Below are positions 1 through 6,625 of a stretch of 7,740 nt of DNA, one piece after another; the stretch's first letter is position 1; each line of letters opens with the position of its first letter. A model generated the notes under the pieces. That model saw only the letters and a program-made list of their open reading frames with translations. It was not told the DNA's origin and ran no database searches. A program made the position numbers and the translations under genes. This DNA comes from Ghiorsea sp. (GTDB lineage Bacteria; Pseudomonadota; Zetaproteobacteria; Mariprofundales; Mariprofundaceae): contig JAJFLD010000016.1 in assembly GCA_021772875.1 (NCBI GenBank), positions 1 to 7,740 on the forward strand. The letters are read 5' to 3'.

Positions 1-399
1 CCACTTTGGGATCAAAATGAAGGTGGGGTTACCAGAGCACAGCAAAGTGTTTATCAAACACAAGCTAAGCTGGATATCACGCAGCGAGAATTGCAAAACA
101 GCTTAAAAATGAGTCGCCTACATTTAGAACACCTGATGAATCAAGCTGAAAATTATCATCGTAAGCTTTTAACAAAGGCTAAACGTGTATTCAAACTCAC
201 CCGCGAAGGGTTTGATGCAGGTGAGTTAAATATTCTAACACTTATTGATGCAAACAATACGTATTTCGATGCTCAAGCACGTTATTTAACGTTATTAGAA
301 GAAGGTTGGCTGGAGTTATCTATGGTACGAAAATCGGCAGGGTTGTCGCTACTCTCTGAGCAGGATAAATCTGCTTTGATGGAGGAGAAATCATTATGA
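1..399 (+). CDS. CzcC/TolC-family outer-membrane efflux channel, C-terminal part (5' end outside window)
   Basis: The reading frame is open from the first base and ends at TGA 397-399, so only the last 132 residues are visible. TolC-family proteins form trimeric outer-membrane channels with a long periplasmic alpha-barrel and serve as the exit duct of RND pumps. The visible part opens with PLWDQNEGGVTRA, which matches the family's 'P-(L/I)-(F/W)-(D/N)-x-(N/G)-x-G' turn at the start of the second repeat. Long amphipathic helices follow, then a segment around FDAGELNILTLIDANNTYFDAQ that matches the 'G-x-(L/I)-x-(I/L)-(L)-x-(L/V)-x-(D/E)-A-x' motif near the C-terminus. The stop overlaps the start of the RND gene (ATGA), and GGAGG at 381-385 lies inside this gene. 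The partner makes a CzcC-type role in metal efflux likely. Family assignment is firm; substrate is unknown. Confidence 0.87.
   Translation, partial: PLWDQNEGGVTRAQQSVYQTQAKLDITQRELQNSLKMSRLHLEHLMNQAENYHRKLLTKAKRVFKLTREGFDAGELNILTLIDANNTYFDAQARYLTLLEEGWLELSMVRKSAGLSLLSEQDKSALMEEKSL
381..385 (+). promoter_or_regulatory. Ribosome binding site of the RND pump gene
   Basis: GGAGG lies 10 bases before the ATG at 396 and inside the end of the channel gene. With the ATGA stop/start overlap at 396-399 it supports this start and suggests translational coupling of channel and pump. Confidence 0.75.
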
Positions 400-3300
400 T
401 TCAGAGTCTGATTCGTTTTGCACTGATTCAACGTTTGATGCTTTTATTGCTTGCTATTGCATTATCTGTGGGTGGTTTTTGGGCGTTTAAAACATTACCT
501 ATTGATGCTTTTCCAGATATTTCATCGCCACAAGTACAGATTATTGTCAAAGCACCAGGGCTTTCTCCCAGTGAAGTTGAAAGTCGGATTACCATCCCAC
601 TAGAGATGGAAATGCAAGGGTTGCCGCAACAAACAGTGCTGCGTTCGATTACAAAATATGCATTGAGCATTATCAAGATTGATTTTGAAGAAGGCACAGA
701 TATTTATTGGGCACGTAATCAGGTGAGTGAACGTTTGGGTCAAGCATGGGGTGCTTTGCCACAAGGTGTGGCAGGCGGATTGGCTCCGATTACAACACCT
801 TTGGGTGAATTGTATATGTACCGCGTTGAAGGTGAAGGTTATAGCAATAGCGAGTTGCGAGCGATACAAGATTGGATTATTCGCCCTAGATTACGCACGG
901 TGGATGGTGTGGCAGACGTTAACTCATTGGGTGGTGAAGTCCGCGCTTTTGAAGTGACGCCTGATCCCAAAGCGTTAGTGAAATTTGGTGTGAGTCTTCA
1001 TGATTTACAAATGGCTTTAGAAAATAATAACCGCAATGCAGGTGGCGACCGCATCGAACGGGGCGAGAAAATGTTGCTGGTGCGCACCATTGGCACTTTG
1101 CGTAATGAAGAAGATATTCGCCTTGTGACTGTAACCACGCGTAATGGTGTGCCCATCCATATCGGTGAGCTGGCGACAGTAACAATTGGCTCGCTTACGA
1201 GGTATGGCGCTGTAACAGCAGATGGTGAAGGCGAGGTGGTTACGGGGTTAACTTTATTACGCAAAGGTGCCAATAGCCGTACCACCGTAGAAGGTGTGAA
1301 ACAAGAGCTGGAGAGCATTAAGGCAGCATTGCCAAAAGGTGTAACGATTGTACCCTTTTATGATCGCAGTGATTTGGTCTCTGCTGCGGTGGGCACTGTA
1401 GAAAAGGCTTTGGGTGAAGCTGTGATTTTGGTGCTGTTGGTGTTGATTGTGATGCTTGGTAATTTGCGCGCAGCACTTACTGTGGCTTTGATTTTGCCAC
1501 TTTCGGTATTGTTTACGTTTATCATGATGCGTGTGACAGGTGTCTCAGCCAACCTCATGTCGCTTGGTGGATTGGCTATTGCCATTGGTATTTTAGTCGA
1601 TGCTTCGGTGGTGGTGGTAGAAAATATTCATACCCAGTTGAGCCATGCGCCTAAGGGTGTGAATCGGTTGCACTTGATTTATCGGGCGGTTTTAGAAGTT
1701 GCAACACCTGTTATCAGTGGTGTTTTGATTATTATTGTGGTGTTTTTACCGTTGTTCAGCCTTACTGGTTTGGAAGGGAAAATGTTTGCGCCACTGGCGA
1801 TCACCATTTCTTTTGCACTGATTGGTTCTTTGGTTTTATCACTGACAGTGATTCCTGTTTTTGCGAGTTTCTTGATGCGCGGCGGCCATGAAGATGATGG
1901 TTGGCTGTTGAATCAATTGAAAAAAGTATATCTGCCTATTGTGGCTTGGGCGCTGCGGTTTCGTTATGTCGCGATCAGCATTGCAGTGCTTACTTTGATT
2001 GGAGCGCTTTCCTTGTTCCCTTATATTGGTAAAGAATTTATGCCGATTATGGATGAAGGTTCTACAGTTGTGATTGTTGAAAAGTCTTCAGATGTATCAC
2101 TCAAGCAATCATTGGCAATGGATGCCCCGATTCAAAAAGCCTTCATGGAGATTGAAGAAGTGACGGGTGTGGTTTCACGCACCGGGGCGGATGAATTGCG
2201 TATGGACCCTATGGGTTTATACCAAACGGATAATTTTATTCTCACCAAACCGCGTGATGAGTGGAGCATAGATCAACCCACACTTTTAGAAAAGTTGCGC
2301 GAAAAACTAGGGCATTTTGAAGGTCTTGATATTGCCTTTACCCAACCCATTGATATGCGAGTTTCGGAGATGTTGACAGGTGTTCGTGCGGCGATGGCAA
2401 TCAAGCTTTATGGTGATGATTTACATGAGCTAGAAACACTATCGACACAAATTGAAGCATTGGTCAGTGAAACCAAGGGTGCAGTTGATGTTTTCCGTGG
2501 CCGATTGTCTGGGCAAACCTATTTACAAATTGATTTGAAACCCACTGCAATTGCGCGTTATGGCATCAATGTTGAGGATGTGAATCAATTGGTGGAAACA
2601 GCCGTGGCAGGGAAAGTGGCGACGGAAATTATTGAAGGCAATCGCCGTACTGGGGTTTTGCTGCGATATCCAAAAGATGCACGTACTTCGATTGAAAACA
2701 TTGATGATTTGCTGGTGACAACGCCACGTGGTGTTAAAGTGCCGTTGCATTTATTAGCGGAAGTGCATGAGGTTGATGGCCCTGTTGAAATTGCGCGTGA
2801 ATCCGCCAAGCGCCAGGTTGTGGTGCAGGCGAATGTTGAAGGCCGAGATGTTGTGGGTTTTGTTGAGGAAATACGCAGTAAAATCAACGATAAGGTTAAA
2901 CTGCCTAGTGGTTATTATATCACTTTCGGTGGCCAATTTGAAAATCAGCAACGGGCAGCAAAACGTTTGAGTGTTGTGGTGCCGATTGCCATCACCCTTA
3001 TCTTCCTCATGTTATTCATGACATTCCGTTCTTTCCGCCAAGCAGGGCTGATTATTTTGAATATCCCCTTTGCGATGATTGGTGGGGTGGTAAGTTTATA
3101 TTGGTCAGGTTTATATTTGTCGGTACCAGCTTCGGTAGGTTTTATTACGTTGTTTGGTGTGGCGGTATTGAATGGCGTGGTGATGGTGAGCTATTTCAAT
3201 CAATTGCGCCAAGCAGGGCGTAGTGTGTTACAGGCTGTTCAAGAAGGTGCTGAGCGGCGCTTGCGCCCCGTGTTGATGACAGCGCTGATTGCCAGTTTGG

Positions 3301-3485
3301 GGCTGATGCCGCTGCTGTTTGCAACGGGCCCTGGTTCGGAGTTGCAACAACCCCTTGCCGTTGTGGTGATTGGTGGTTTGTTTACCTCCACCTTACTGAC
3401 GCTCATTTTATTGCCAACCTTGTATGCATGGGTAGAGGGCGGTGCAGAGCGAGAGAGTGAAAGCATGAAGCAGGAGCAGCTATGA
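396..3485 (+). CDS. czcA: CzcA/CusA-type heavy-metal efflux RND transporter, inner-membrane pump subunit
   Basis: This complete 1029-residue protein has the usual length for the heavy-metal efflux (HME) RND family. These are trimeric proton-driven pumps that move metal ions to a TolC-type channel through a CzcB-type adaptor. TM1 lies at about residues 14-31, followed by LPIDAFPDI (34-42), typical of the family. A large periplasmic loop comes next, then a hydrophobic TM2-6 block from about residue 335. TM4 carries GILVDASVVVVEN with Asp402 and Glu409, the proton-relay pair. The CzcA Asp six residues before the conserved Asp is Ala396 here, as in CusA. A second periplasmic loop starts at EFMPIMDEG and contains SEMLTGVR (657-664). 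By eye, the three methionines of the CusA copper/silver site align with Ile, Gln and Glu658, so Cu(I)/Ag(I) export is not supported. A second block of membrane helices (TM8-12) ends before a charged tail. Substrate is undetermined; the symbol names the family. Confidence 0.93.
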   Translation: MIQSLIRFALIQRLMLLLLAIALSVGGFWAFKTLPIDAFPDISSPQVQIIVKAPGLSPSEVESRITIPLEMEMQGLPQQTVLRSITKYALSIIKIDFEEGTDIYWARNQVSERLGQAWGALPQGVAGGLAPITTPLGELYMYRVEGEGYSNSELRAIQDWIIRPRLRTVDGVADVNSLGGEVRAFEVTPDPKALVKFGVSLHDLQMALENNNRNAGGDRIERGEKMLLVRTIGTLRNEEDIRLVTVTTRNGVPIHIGELATVTIGSLTRYGAVTADGEGEVVTGLTLLRKGANSRTTVEGVKQELESIKAALPKGVTIVPFYDRSDLVSAAVGTVEKALGEAVILVLLVLIVMLGNLRAALTVALILPLSVLFTFIMMRVTGVSANLMSLGGLAIAIGILVDASVVVVENIHTQLSHAPKGVNRLHLIYRAVLEVATPVISGVLIIIVVFLPLFSLTGLEGKMFAPLAITISFALIGSLVLSLTVIPVFASFLMRGGHEDDGWLLNQLKKVYLPIVAWALRFRYVAISIAVLTLIGALSLFPYIGKEFMPIMDEGSTVVIVEKSSDVSLKQSLAMDAPIQKAFMEIEEVTGVVSRTGADELRMDPMGLYQTDNFILTKPRDEWSIDQPTLLEKLREKLGHFEGLDIAFTQPIDMRVSEMLTGVRAAMAIKLYGDDLHELETLSTQIEALVSETKGAVDVFRGRLSGQTYLQIDLKPTAIARYGINVEDVNQLVETAVAGKVATEIIEGNRRTGVLLRYPKDARTSIENIDDLLVTTPRGVKVPLHLLAEVHEVDGPVEIARESAKRQVVVQANVEGRDVVGFVEEIRSKINDKVKLPSGYYITFGGQFENQQRAAKRLSVVVPIAITLIFLMLFMTFRSFRQAGLIILNIPFAMIGGVVSLYWSGLYLSVPASVGFITLFGVAVLNGVVMVSYFNQLRQAGRSVLQAVQEGAERRLRPVLMTALIASLGLMPLLFATGPGSELQQPLAVVVIGGLFTSTLLTLILLPTLYAWVEGGAERESESMKQEQL
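3472..3476 (+). promoter_or_regulatory. Ribosome binding site of the small PII-like gene
   Basis: AGGAG sits 5 bases before the ATG at 3482, inside the last codons of the RND gene. Together with the ATGA overlap (3482-3485) it supports this start and indicates coupled translation. Confidence 0.7.
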
Positions 3486-3790
3486 AACATTTAACCATCA
3501 TTATTCATACCAATATGCAGCAGGATTTAGCCGATCATTTGCGTACAATGGAACAAGTTTCAGGGTTTACGTTTAGCCATGCAGAAGGCCATGGTATTCA
3601 AGTGGAAAACGATCCGTTTTTATCAGCACGCGATAAGGTTGTGGGTTATACACCTCGGGTTCGCGCAGATGTGTTGCTTGAAGATACTGATGTGAATGCG
3701 GTATTAGCGATGTTGCGCACAGCAACGTATGGCATTGCAGAGCATGGTGTTTATTGGATTACAGCAGTGGAACAAAGTGGGCGTTTTTAA
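3482..3790 (+). CDS. Small PII-like protein, probable DUF3240 family, coupled to the RND pump
   Basis: A 102-residue protein with no signal peptide or membrane segment, so predicted cytoplasmic. The order of segments fits a ferredoxin-like beta-alpha-beta-beta-alpha-beta fold: strand KHLTIIIHT (2-10), helix about 13-24, strands around 28-33 and 57-66, helix about 70-80, and a last strand VYWITAVEQ. A loop (about 36-58, GHGIQVENDPF...GYTPRV) sits where PII proteins have the T-loop. Small proteins of this kind encoded straight after CzcA-type pumps are usually annotated DUF3240; I assign this from memory of the family, not from a search. Its ATG overlaps the pump's stop, so it is almost certainly co-expressed with the pump and may sense metal or modulate it, but no function is shown by the sequence. 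There is no Cys, and the few His residues form no obvious metal-binding cluster. Confidence 0.7.
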   Translation: MKHLTIIIHTNMQQDLADHLRTMEQVSGFTFSHAEGHGIQVENDPFLSARDKVVGYTPRVRADVLLEDTDVNAVLAMLRTATYGIAEHGVYWITAVEQSGRF

Positions 3791-3835
3791 GTAGTAAAAG
3801 CAAGAAAAAAATACGATTTAATATATAAGTGAAAA

Positions 3836-3841
3836 AAGGAG
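3836..3841 (+). promoter_or_regulatory. Ribosome binding site of the lipoprotein gene
   Basis: AAGGAG lies 9 bases before the ATG at 3851, in an A-rich leader. It fixes the start directly before a canonical lipoprotein signal peptide. Confidence 0.75.
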
Positions 3842-3850
3842 TAGAAAAAA

Positions 3851-4249
3851 ATGATTAAATTAACTGTGTTGGCTGGTTTTATTGGCGCTGTATCGCTGCT
3901 TTCAGGATGTTCATCGCTCTCGCGTGCAAACCTTGCACAAGATGGACAACCAAGTGTGGAGTACGTGGATTCGGGTGTTGCAACCATCACCCAAGCTTAT
4001 CTTACAGATACAGGGGAAGCATTGGTTTTACAGGGTAAACTAAGGCCTTATACGCCAAGTCGCCTTACGATTCCTGGTTATCTGCAAATTGAATTGCTCG
4101 ATGATAATGGCAATGTTTTAAAAGCATTACATCTGGATTATAGAAAAGCAAACATGAATTCAGGCGCGGCGAAATTCCATTATGCCATTGATCGTACGTT
4201 AAAAAATATAGATACCGTACGCATTACGCACCATAGCTCTGAATCTTAG
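3851..4249 (+). CDS. Predicted lipoprotein of unknown function
   Basis: A complete 132-residue protein. It begins with Lys3, a hydrophobic stretch (about 4-17) and the lipobox L17-S18-G19-C20, so cleavage by signal peptidase II and lipid attachment at Cys20 are expected. Ser at +2 favours outer-membrane sorting by Lol where the E. coli rule applies. The mature part of about 113 residues alternates short predicted strands (GVATITQAYL, EALVLQGKL, YLQIELLDDNGNVL, TVRITHH) with turns, which suggests a small beta-sandwich. I do not recognise a named family. It is 60 bases after the PII-like gene with its own AAGGAG, and no terminator is visible between them, so it could be read through from the efflux operon or have its own promoter. 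Any link to metal efflux is inference from position alone. The lipoprotein call is firm; function is unknown. Confidence 0.8.
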   Translation: MIKLTVLAGFIGAVSLLSGCSSLSRANLAQDGQPSVEYVDSGVATITQAYLTDTGEALVLQGKLRPYTPSRLTIPGYLQIELLDDNGNVLKALHLDYRKANMNSGAAKFHYAIDRTLKNIDTVRITHHSSES

Positions 4250-4305
4250 ACTTAAATCCAAAGCGCACGAATAACTTCTAGCAAAGCAAGACGTTGGTGA
4301 TATAA

Positions 4306-4340
4306 ATACCTGCCTTATACAGTGATGTGTAGGTGGGTAT
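4306..4340 (+). other. Imperfect hairpin upstream of ribF, possible terminator or regulatory RNA element
   Basis: ATACCTGCCT (4306-4315) pairs with AGGTGGGTAT (4331-4340) over 10 positions including two G-U pairs. After a one-base bulge (T4316), ATAC (4317-4320) pairs with GTGT (4327-4330), leaving the six-base loop AGTGAT. It is not followed by a clear T-run (CTTGCATTTG), so it is not a classic rho-independent terminator. It lies in the 148-base gap between the lipoprotein gene and ribF, ending 57 bases before the ribF ATG. It could end the upstream transcript or sit in the ribF leader. I see no FMN riboswitch core here. Confidence 0.4.
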
Positions 4341-4397
4341 CTTGCATTTGATGTGATGTAACCTCGACATTTGCTTGTGATTTTCTAGGTTGTGGAA

Positions 4398-5342
4398 ATG
4401 CAAATCTTCCGTTCATTCGCGGCAGCCAAACAAGCAAACCTTCAAGGTTGTGCTATCACTATCGGTAATTTTGATGGTGTGCACATGGGCCATCAGCAGG
4501 TGCTTGCCGAGCTTCATGGCCATGCCTTAGCGCTTCATGATGATGTGGGCCAAGTGGCCAAATCTGTGGTGATTACCTTTGAGCCGCATCCGCGAGCTTT
4601 TTTGTTTCCTGAAGAAGCACCACGTCGCTTATCTCATTTGCATGAACGTTTGGAGTTTTTACAACAAACAGGGGTAGATGCTGTGTTGTTGTTACGTTTT
4701 AACCAGCAACTTGCCTCCATGTCGGCAGAAGACTTTATGTTTACCATTTATGAAAGCCTAGGCTTTAAACACATCCATGTGGGTTATGATTTTGCCTTTG
4801 GTAAAAATCGACAAGGGCAAGCTGAAATGATGCGTGAGCTTGGTGATAAACACGGCTTTACGGTGAGTCAGGCAGAAGCCTTTTACATGTTTGGTGGCGT
4901 GGTTTCATCCAGTAGGGTGCGTTCGGCCATTGAAGCAGCAGATTTTACTTTAACACGGTTGCTCTTAGGCAGGCATTATAGCATTTCAGGGCGTGTGGGC
5001 CATGGCGATAAACGAGGGCGAGAAATGGGCTTTCCCACCGCCAACATTCAAGTGAAAGATTTAACACATCCACCTGTGGGTATTTATGCTGCTTGGTCGG
5101 AGTTTGATGGCAAAAAAGTGAAATCAGCGGCATACCTTGGTTATCGTCCAACATTTCATGGCCGCACACTTGTGCTTGAAACACATCTATTAGACAGCAA
5201 TGAAAATTTGTATGGCAAACGCCTGAAAGTACACTTTGTAAAACGCCTGCGTGAAGATAGGGCTTTTGTGAGTGCGGATGATCTGTCCAAACAAATTCAA
5301 CAGGATTGTTTGGCAGCAAGTATTATTTTGGATAATGCGTAG
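4398..5342 (+). CDS. ribF: Bifunctional riboflavin kinase / FAD synthetase
   Basis: RibF phosphorylates riboflavin to FMN and then adenylylates FMN to FAD in the cytoplasm. At 314 residues it has the usual length. The N-terminal nucleotidyltransferase domain shows GNFDGVHMGH (23-32, the HxGH-type ATP motif), FEPHP (61-65), YDFAFGKNR (130-138) and SSSRVR (170-175). The C-terminal flavokinase domain starts near G198 with GRVGHGDKRGREMGFPTANI (198-217), containing the conserved PTAN. LETHLLD follows, with Glu261 as the likely catalytic acid residue, and then YGKRLKVHFVKRLRED. I chose ATG 4398 over the in-frame GTG at 4392 because AGG at 4387-4389 is 8 bases before the ATG but only 2 bases before the GTG. 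No riboflavin biosynthesis genes are adjacent. All key motifs are intact. Confidence 0.95.
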   Translation: MQIFRSFAAAKQANLQGCAITIGNFDGVHMGHQQVLAELHGHALALHDDVGQVAKSVVITFEPHPRAFLFPEEAPRRLSHLHERLEFLQQTGVDAVLLLRFNQQLASMSAEDFMFTIYESLGFKHIHVGYDFAFGKNRQGQAEMMRELGDKHGFTVSQAEAFYMFGGVVSSSRVRSAIEAADFTLTRLLLGRHYSISGRVGHGDKRGREMGFPTANIQVKDLTHPPVGIYAAWSEFDGKKVKSAAYLGYRPTFHGRTLVLETHLLDSNENLYGKRLKVHFVKRLREDRAFVSADDLSKQIQQDCLAASIILDNA

Positions 5343-5378
5343 CCGTTTTGTAAAAAAAAGATACCATACTGCATCTTT

Positions 5379-5391
5379 TGATAAATAATCA
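5379..5391 (+). promoter_or_regulatory. Small palindrome before argG, weak candidate operator
   Basis: TGATAAATAATCA is a 13-base palindrome (TGAT-5-ATCA) ending 20 bases before the argG ATG. It vaguely recalls an ArgR box (TGAAT-4-ATTCA in enterobacteria), but arm and spacer do not match exactly. In such AT-rich DNA it could be chance. Confidence 0.15.
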
Positions 5392-5399
5392 CTGTTTTT

Positions 5400-5403
5400 G
5401 GAG
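5400..5403 (+). promoter_or_regulatory. Ribosome binding site of argG
   Basis: GGAG lies 8 bases before the ATG at 5412, consistent with the standard N-terminus of the enzyme. Confidence 0.65.
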
Positions 5404-5411
5404 TACTTGAT

Positions 5412-6620
5412 ATGTCGGTAAATAAAGTTGTTTTAGCCTATTCAGGTGGCTTGGATACCTCAATCATTCTTAAATGGTTACAAGATACTTACAATTGTGA
5501 CGTGGTGACATTCACTGCCGATATTGGTCAAGGTGAAGAGGTTGAAGAAGCGCGTGTAAAAGCTAAAGCTTGTGGCGCATCTGCGATTTATATTGATGAT
5601 TTAACTGAAGAATATGTTTCTGATTTTGTCTTTCCGATGTTTCGTGCCAATGCCATTTATGAAGGTGAATATTTGCTTGGCACTTCCATTGCCCGCCCTT
5701 TGATTTCTAAACGTATGATTGAAATTGCCAACATTGAAGGTGCTGATGCTGTATCGCATGGCGCAACAGGCAAAGGCAATGATCAGGTTCGCTTTGAGCT
5801 TGGGTTTTATGCGTTAAAACCTGATGTGAAAGTGATTGCACCTTGGCGTGAATGGGATTTGAAATCGCGTGAACAAATGTTGGCATATGCTGAAAAACAT
5901 GGCATCACAGTCGAGCGCAAACGCGAAACATCAAAATCACCATACTCTATGGATGCAAACTTATTACATATCTCTTATGAAGGTTATGATTTGGAAGATC
6001 CTTGGGTATCACCGGGTGAAGACATGTGGCGTTGGTCTGTCTCACCTGAACATGCACCTGATCAAGCTGAAGAACTTGAGCTCACCTACCAAGGTGGCGA
6101 CATTATTGCCGTGAATGGTGTGAGCATGACACCTGCAACCGTATTGCGAGAGCTTAATCGTTTGGGTAATAAACATGGTGTTGGCCGCATTGATATTGTT
6201 GAGAACCGTTATGTTGGCATGAAATCACGTGGTTGTTACGAAACACCAGGCGGCACGATCATGCTTAAAGCACATAGAGCGATGGAATCCATCACTGTAG
6301 ATCGCGAAGCTGCGCACCTCAAAGATGAATTGATGCCGCGTTATGCCAAGTTGATTTACAATGGTTATTGGTTTGCACCAGAAACACGGATGTTGCAAAC
6401 AGCCATTGATGCATCACAAGCCACAGTCAATGGCACAGTTCGCCTCAAGCTCTACAAAGGCAATGTGATGGTGCTTGGTCGCAAGTCGGATAATTCTTTG
6501 TTTGATGAGCGTTTATGCACATTTGAAGATGATGAAGGTGCCTACGATCAAAAAGATGCCGATGGTTTTATCAAACTCAATGCCTTGCGTTTGCGCATGA
6601 ACCAATTGGCTGGCAAATAA
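5412..6620 (+). CDS. argG: Argininosuccinate synthase
   Basis: ArgG joins citrulline and aspartate using ATP, giving argininosuccinate, AMP and pyrophosphate. This is the penultimate step of arginine biosynthesis and works as a cytoplasmic tetramer. The protein has 402 residues, the normal length for the short bacterial form. The N-terminal PP-loop AYSGGLDTS (9-17) binds ATP. Further conserved blocks are EYLLGTSIARPLI, SHGATGKGNDQVRFE (115-129, the citrulline/aspartate-binding region), APWREW, and SPYSMDANLLHISYEG in the synthetase domain, plus ENRYVGMKSRGCYETPGG further on. The ATG is supported by GGAG 8 bases upstream. There is a 69-base gap after ribF, so its own promoter is possible, and a b561 cytochrome gene follows after 5 bases. 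No other arg gene is in the window. The gene is intact and unremarkable. Confidence 0.97.
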   Translation: MSVNKVVLAYSGGLDTSIILKWLQDTYNCDVVTFTADIGQGEEVEEARVKAKACGASAIYIDDLTEEYVSDFVFPMFRANAIYEGEYLLGTSIARPLISKRMIEIANIEGADAVSHGATGKGNDQVRFELGFYALKPDVKVIAPWREWDLKSREQMLAYAEKHGITVERKRETSKSPYSMDANLLHISYEGYDLEDPWVSPGEDMWRWSVSPEHAPDQAEELELTYQGGDIIAVNGVSMTPATVLRELNRLGNKHGVGRIDIVENRYVGMKSRGCYETPGGTIMLKAHRAMESITVDREAAHLKDELMPRYAKLIYNGYWFAPETRMLQTAIDASQATVNGTVRLKLYKGNVMVLGRKSDNSLFDERLCTFEDDEGAYDQKDADGFIKLNALRLRMNQLAGK

Positions 6621-6625
6621 ACGCA

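Noticed and set aside
396..3485. CusA identity (Cu/Ag exporter) for the RND pump
   Set aside because: TM4 is CusA-like, but the three methionines of the CusA metal site are not found at the aligned positions.
428..3490. Several open frames on the - strand and in other + frames inside the pump gene (for example 428-697, 998-1318, 2585-2887, 3239-3490)
   Set aside because: They overlap a full-length gene with clear protein homology, have low-complexity or implausible translations, and show no ribosome binding sites. They are shadows of the real frame.
3781..3801. Possible terminator after the PII-like gene (GCGTTTTTA...TAAAAGC)
   Set aside because: The stem is short, AT-rich and needs a bulge, and it is followed by A-rich rather than T-rich sequence, so it does not fit a + strand terminator.
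3817..3829. A -10-like TTTAATATATAAG before the lipoprotein gene
   Set aside because: No matching -35 element is visible at the right distance, and such AT-rich strings are expected by chance here.
4250..4397. FMN riboswitch (RFN element) upstream of ribF
   Set aside because: The conserved RFN core sequences and multi-helix layout are not present; only one simple hairpin is seen.
4945..5319. A 124-codon open frame on the - strand inside ribF
   Set aside because: It lies wholly antisense to the conserved flavokinase domain and its translation resembles no protein I recognise.
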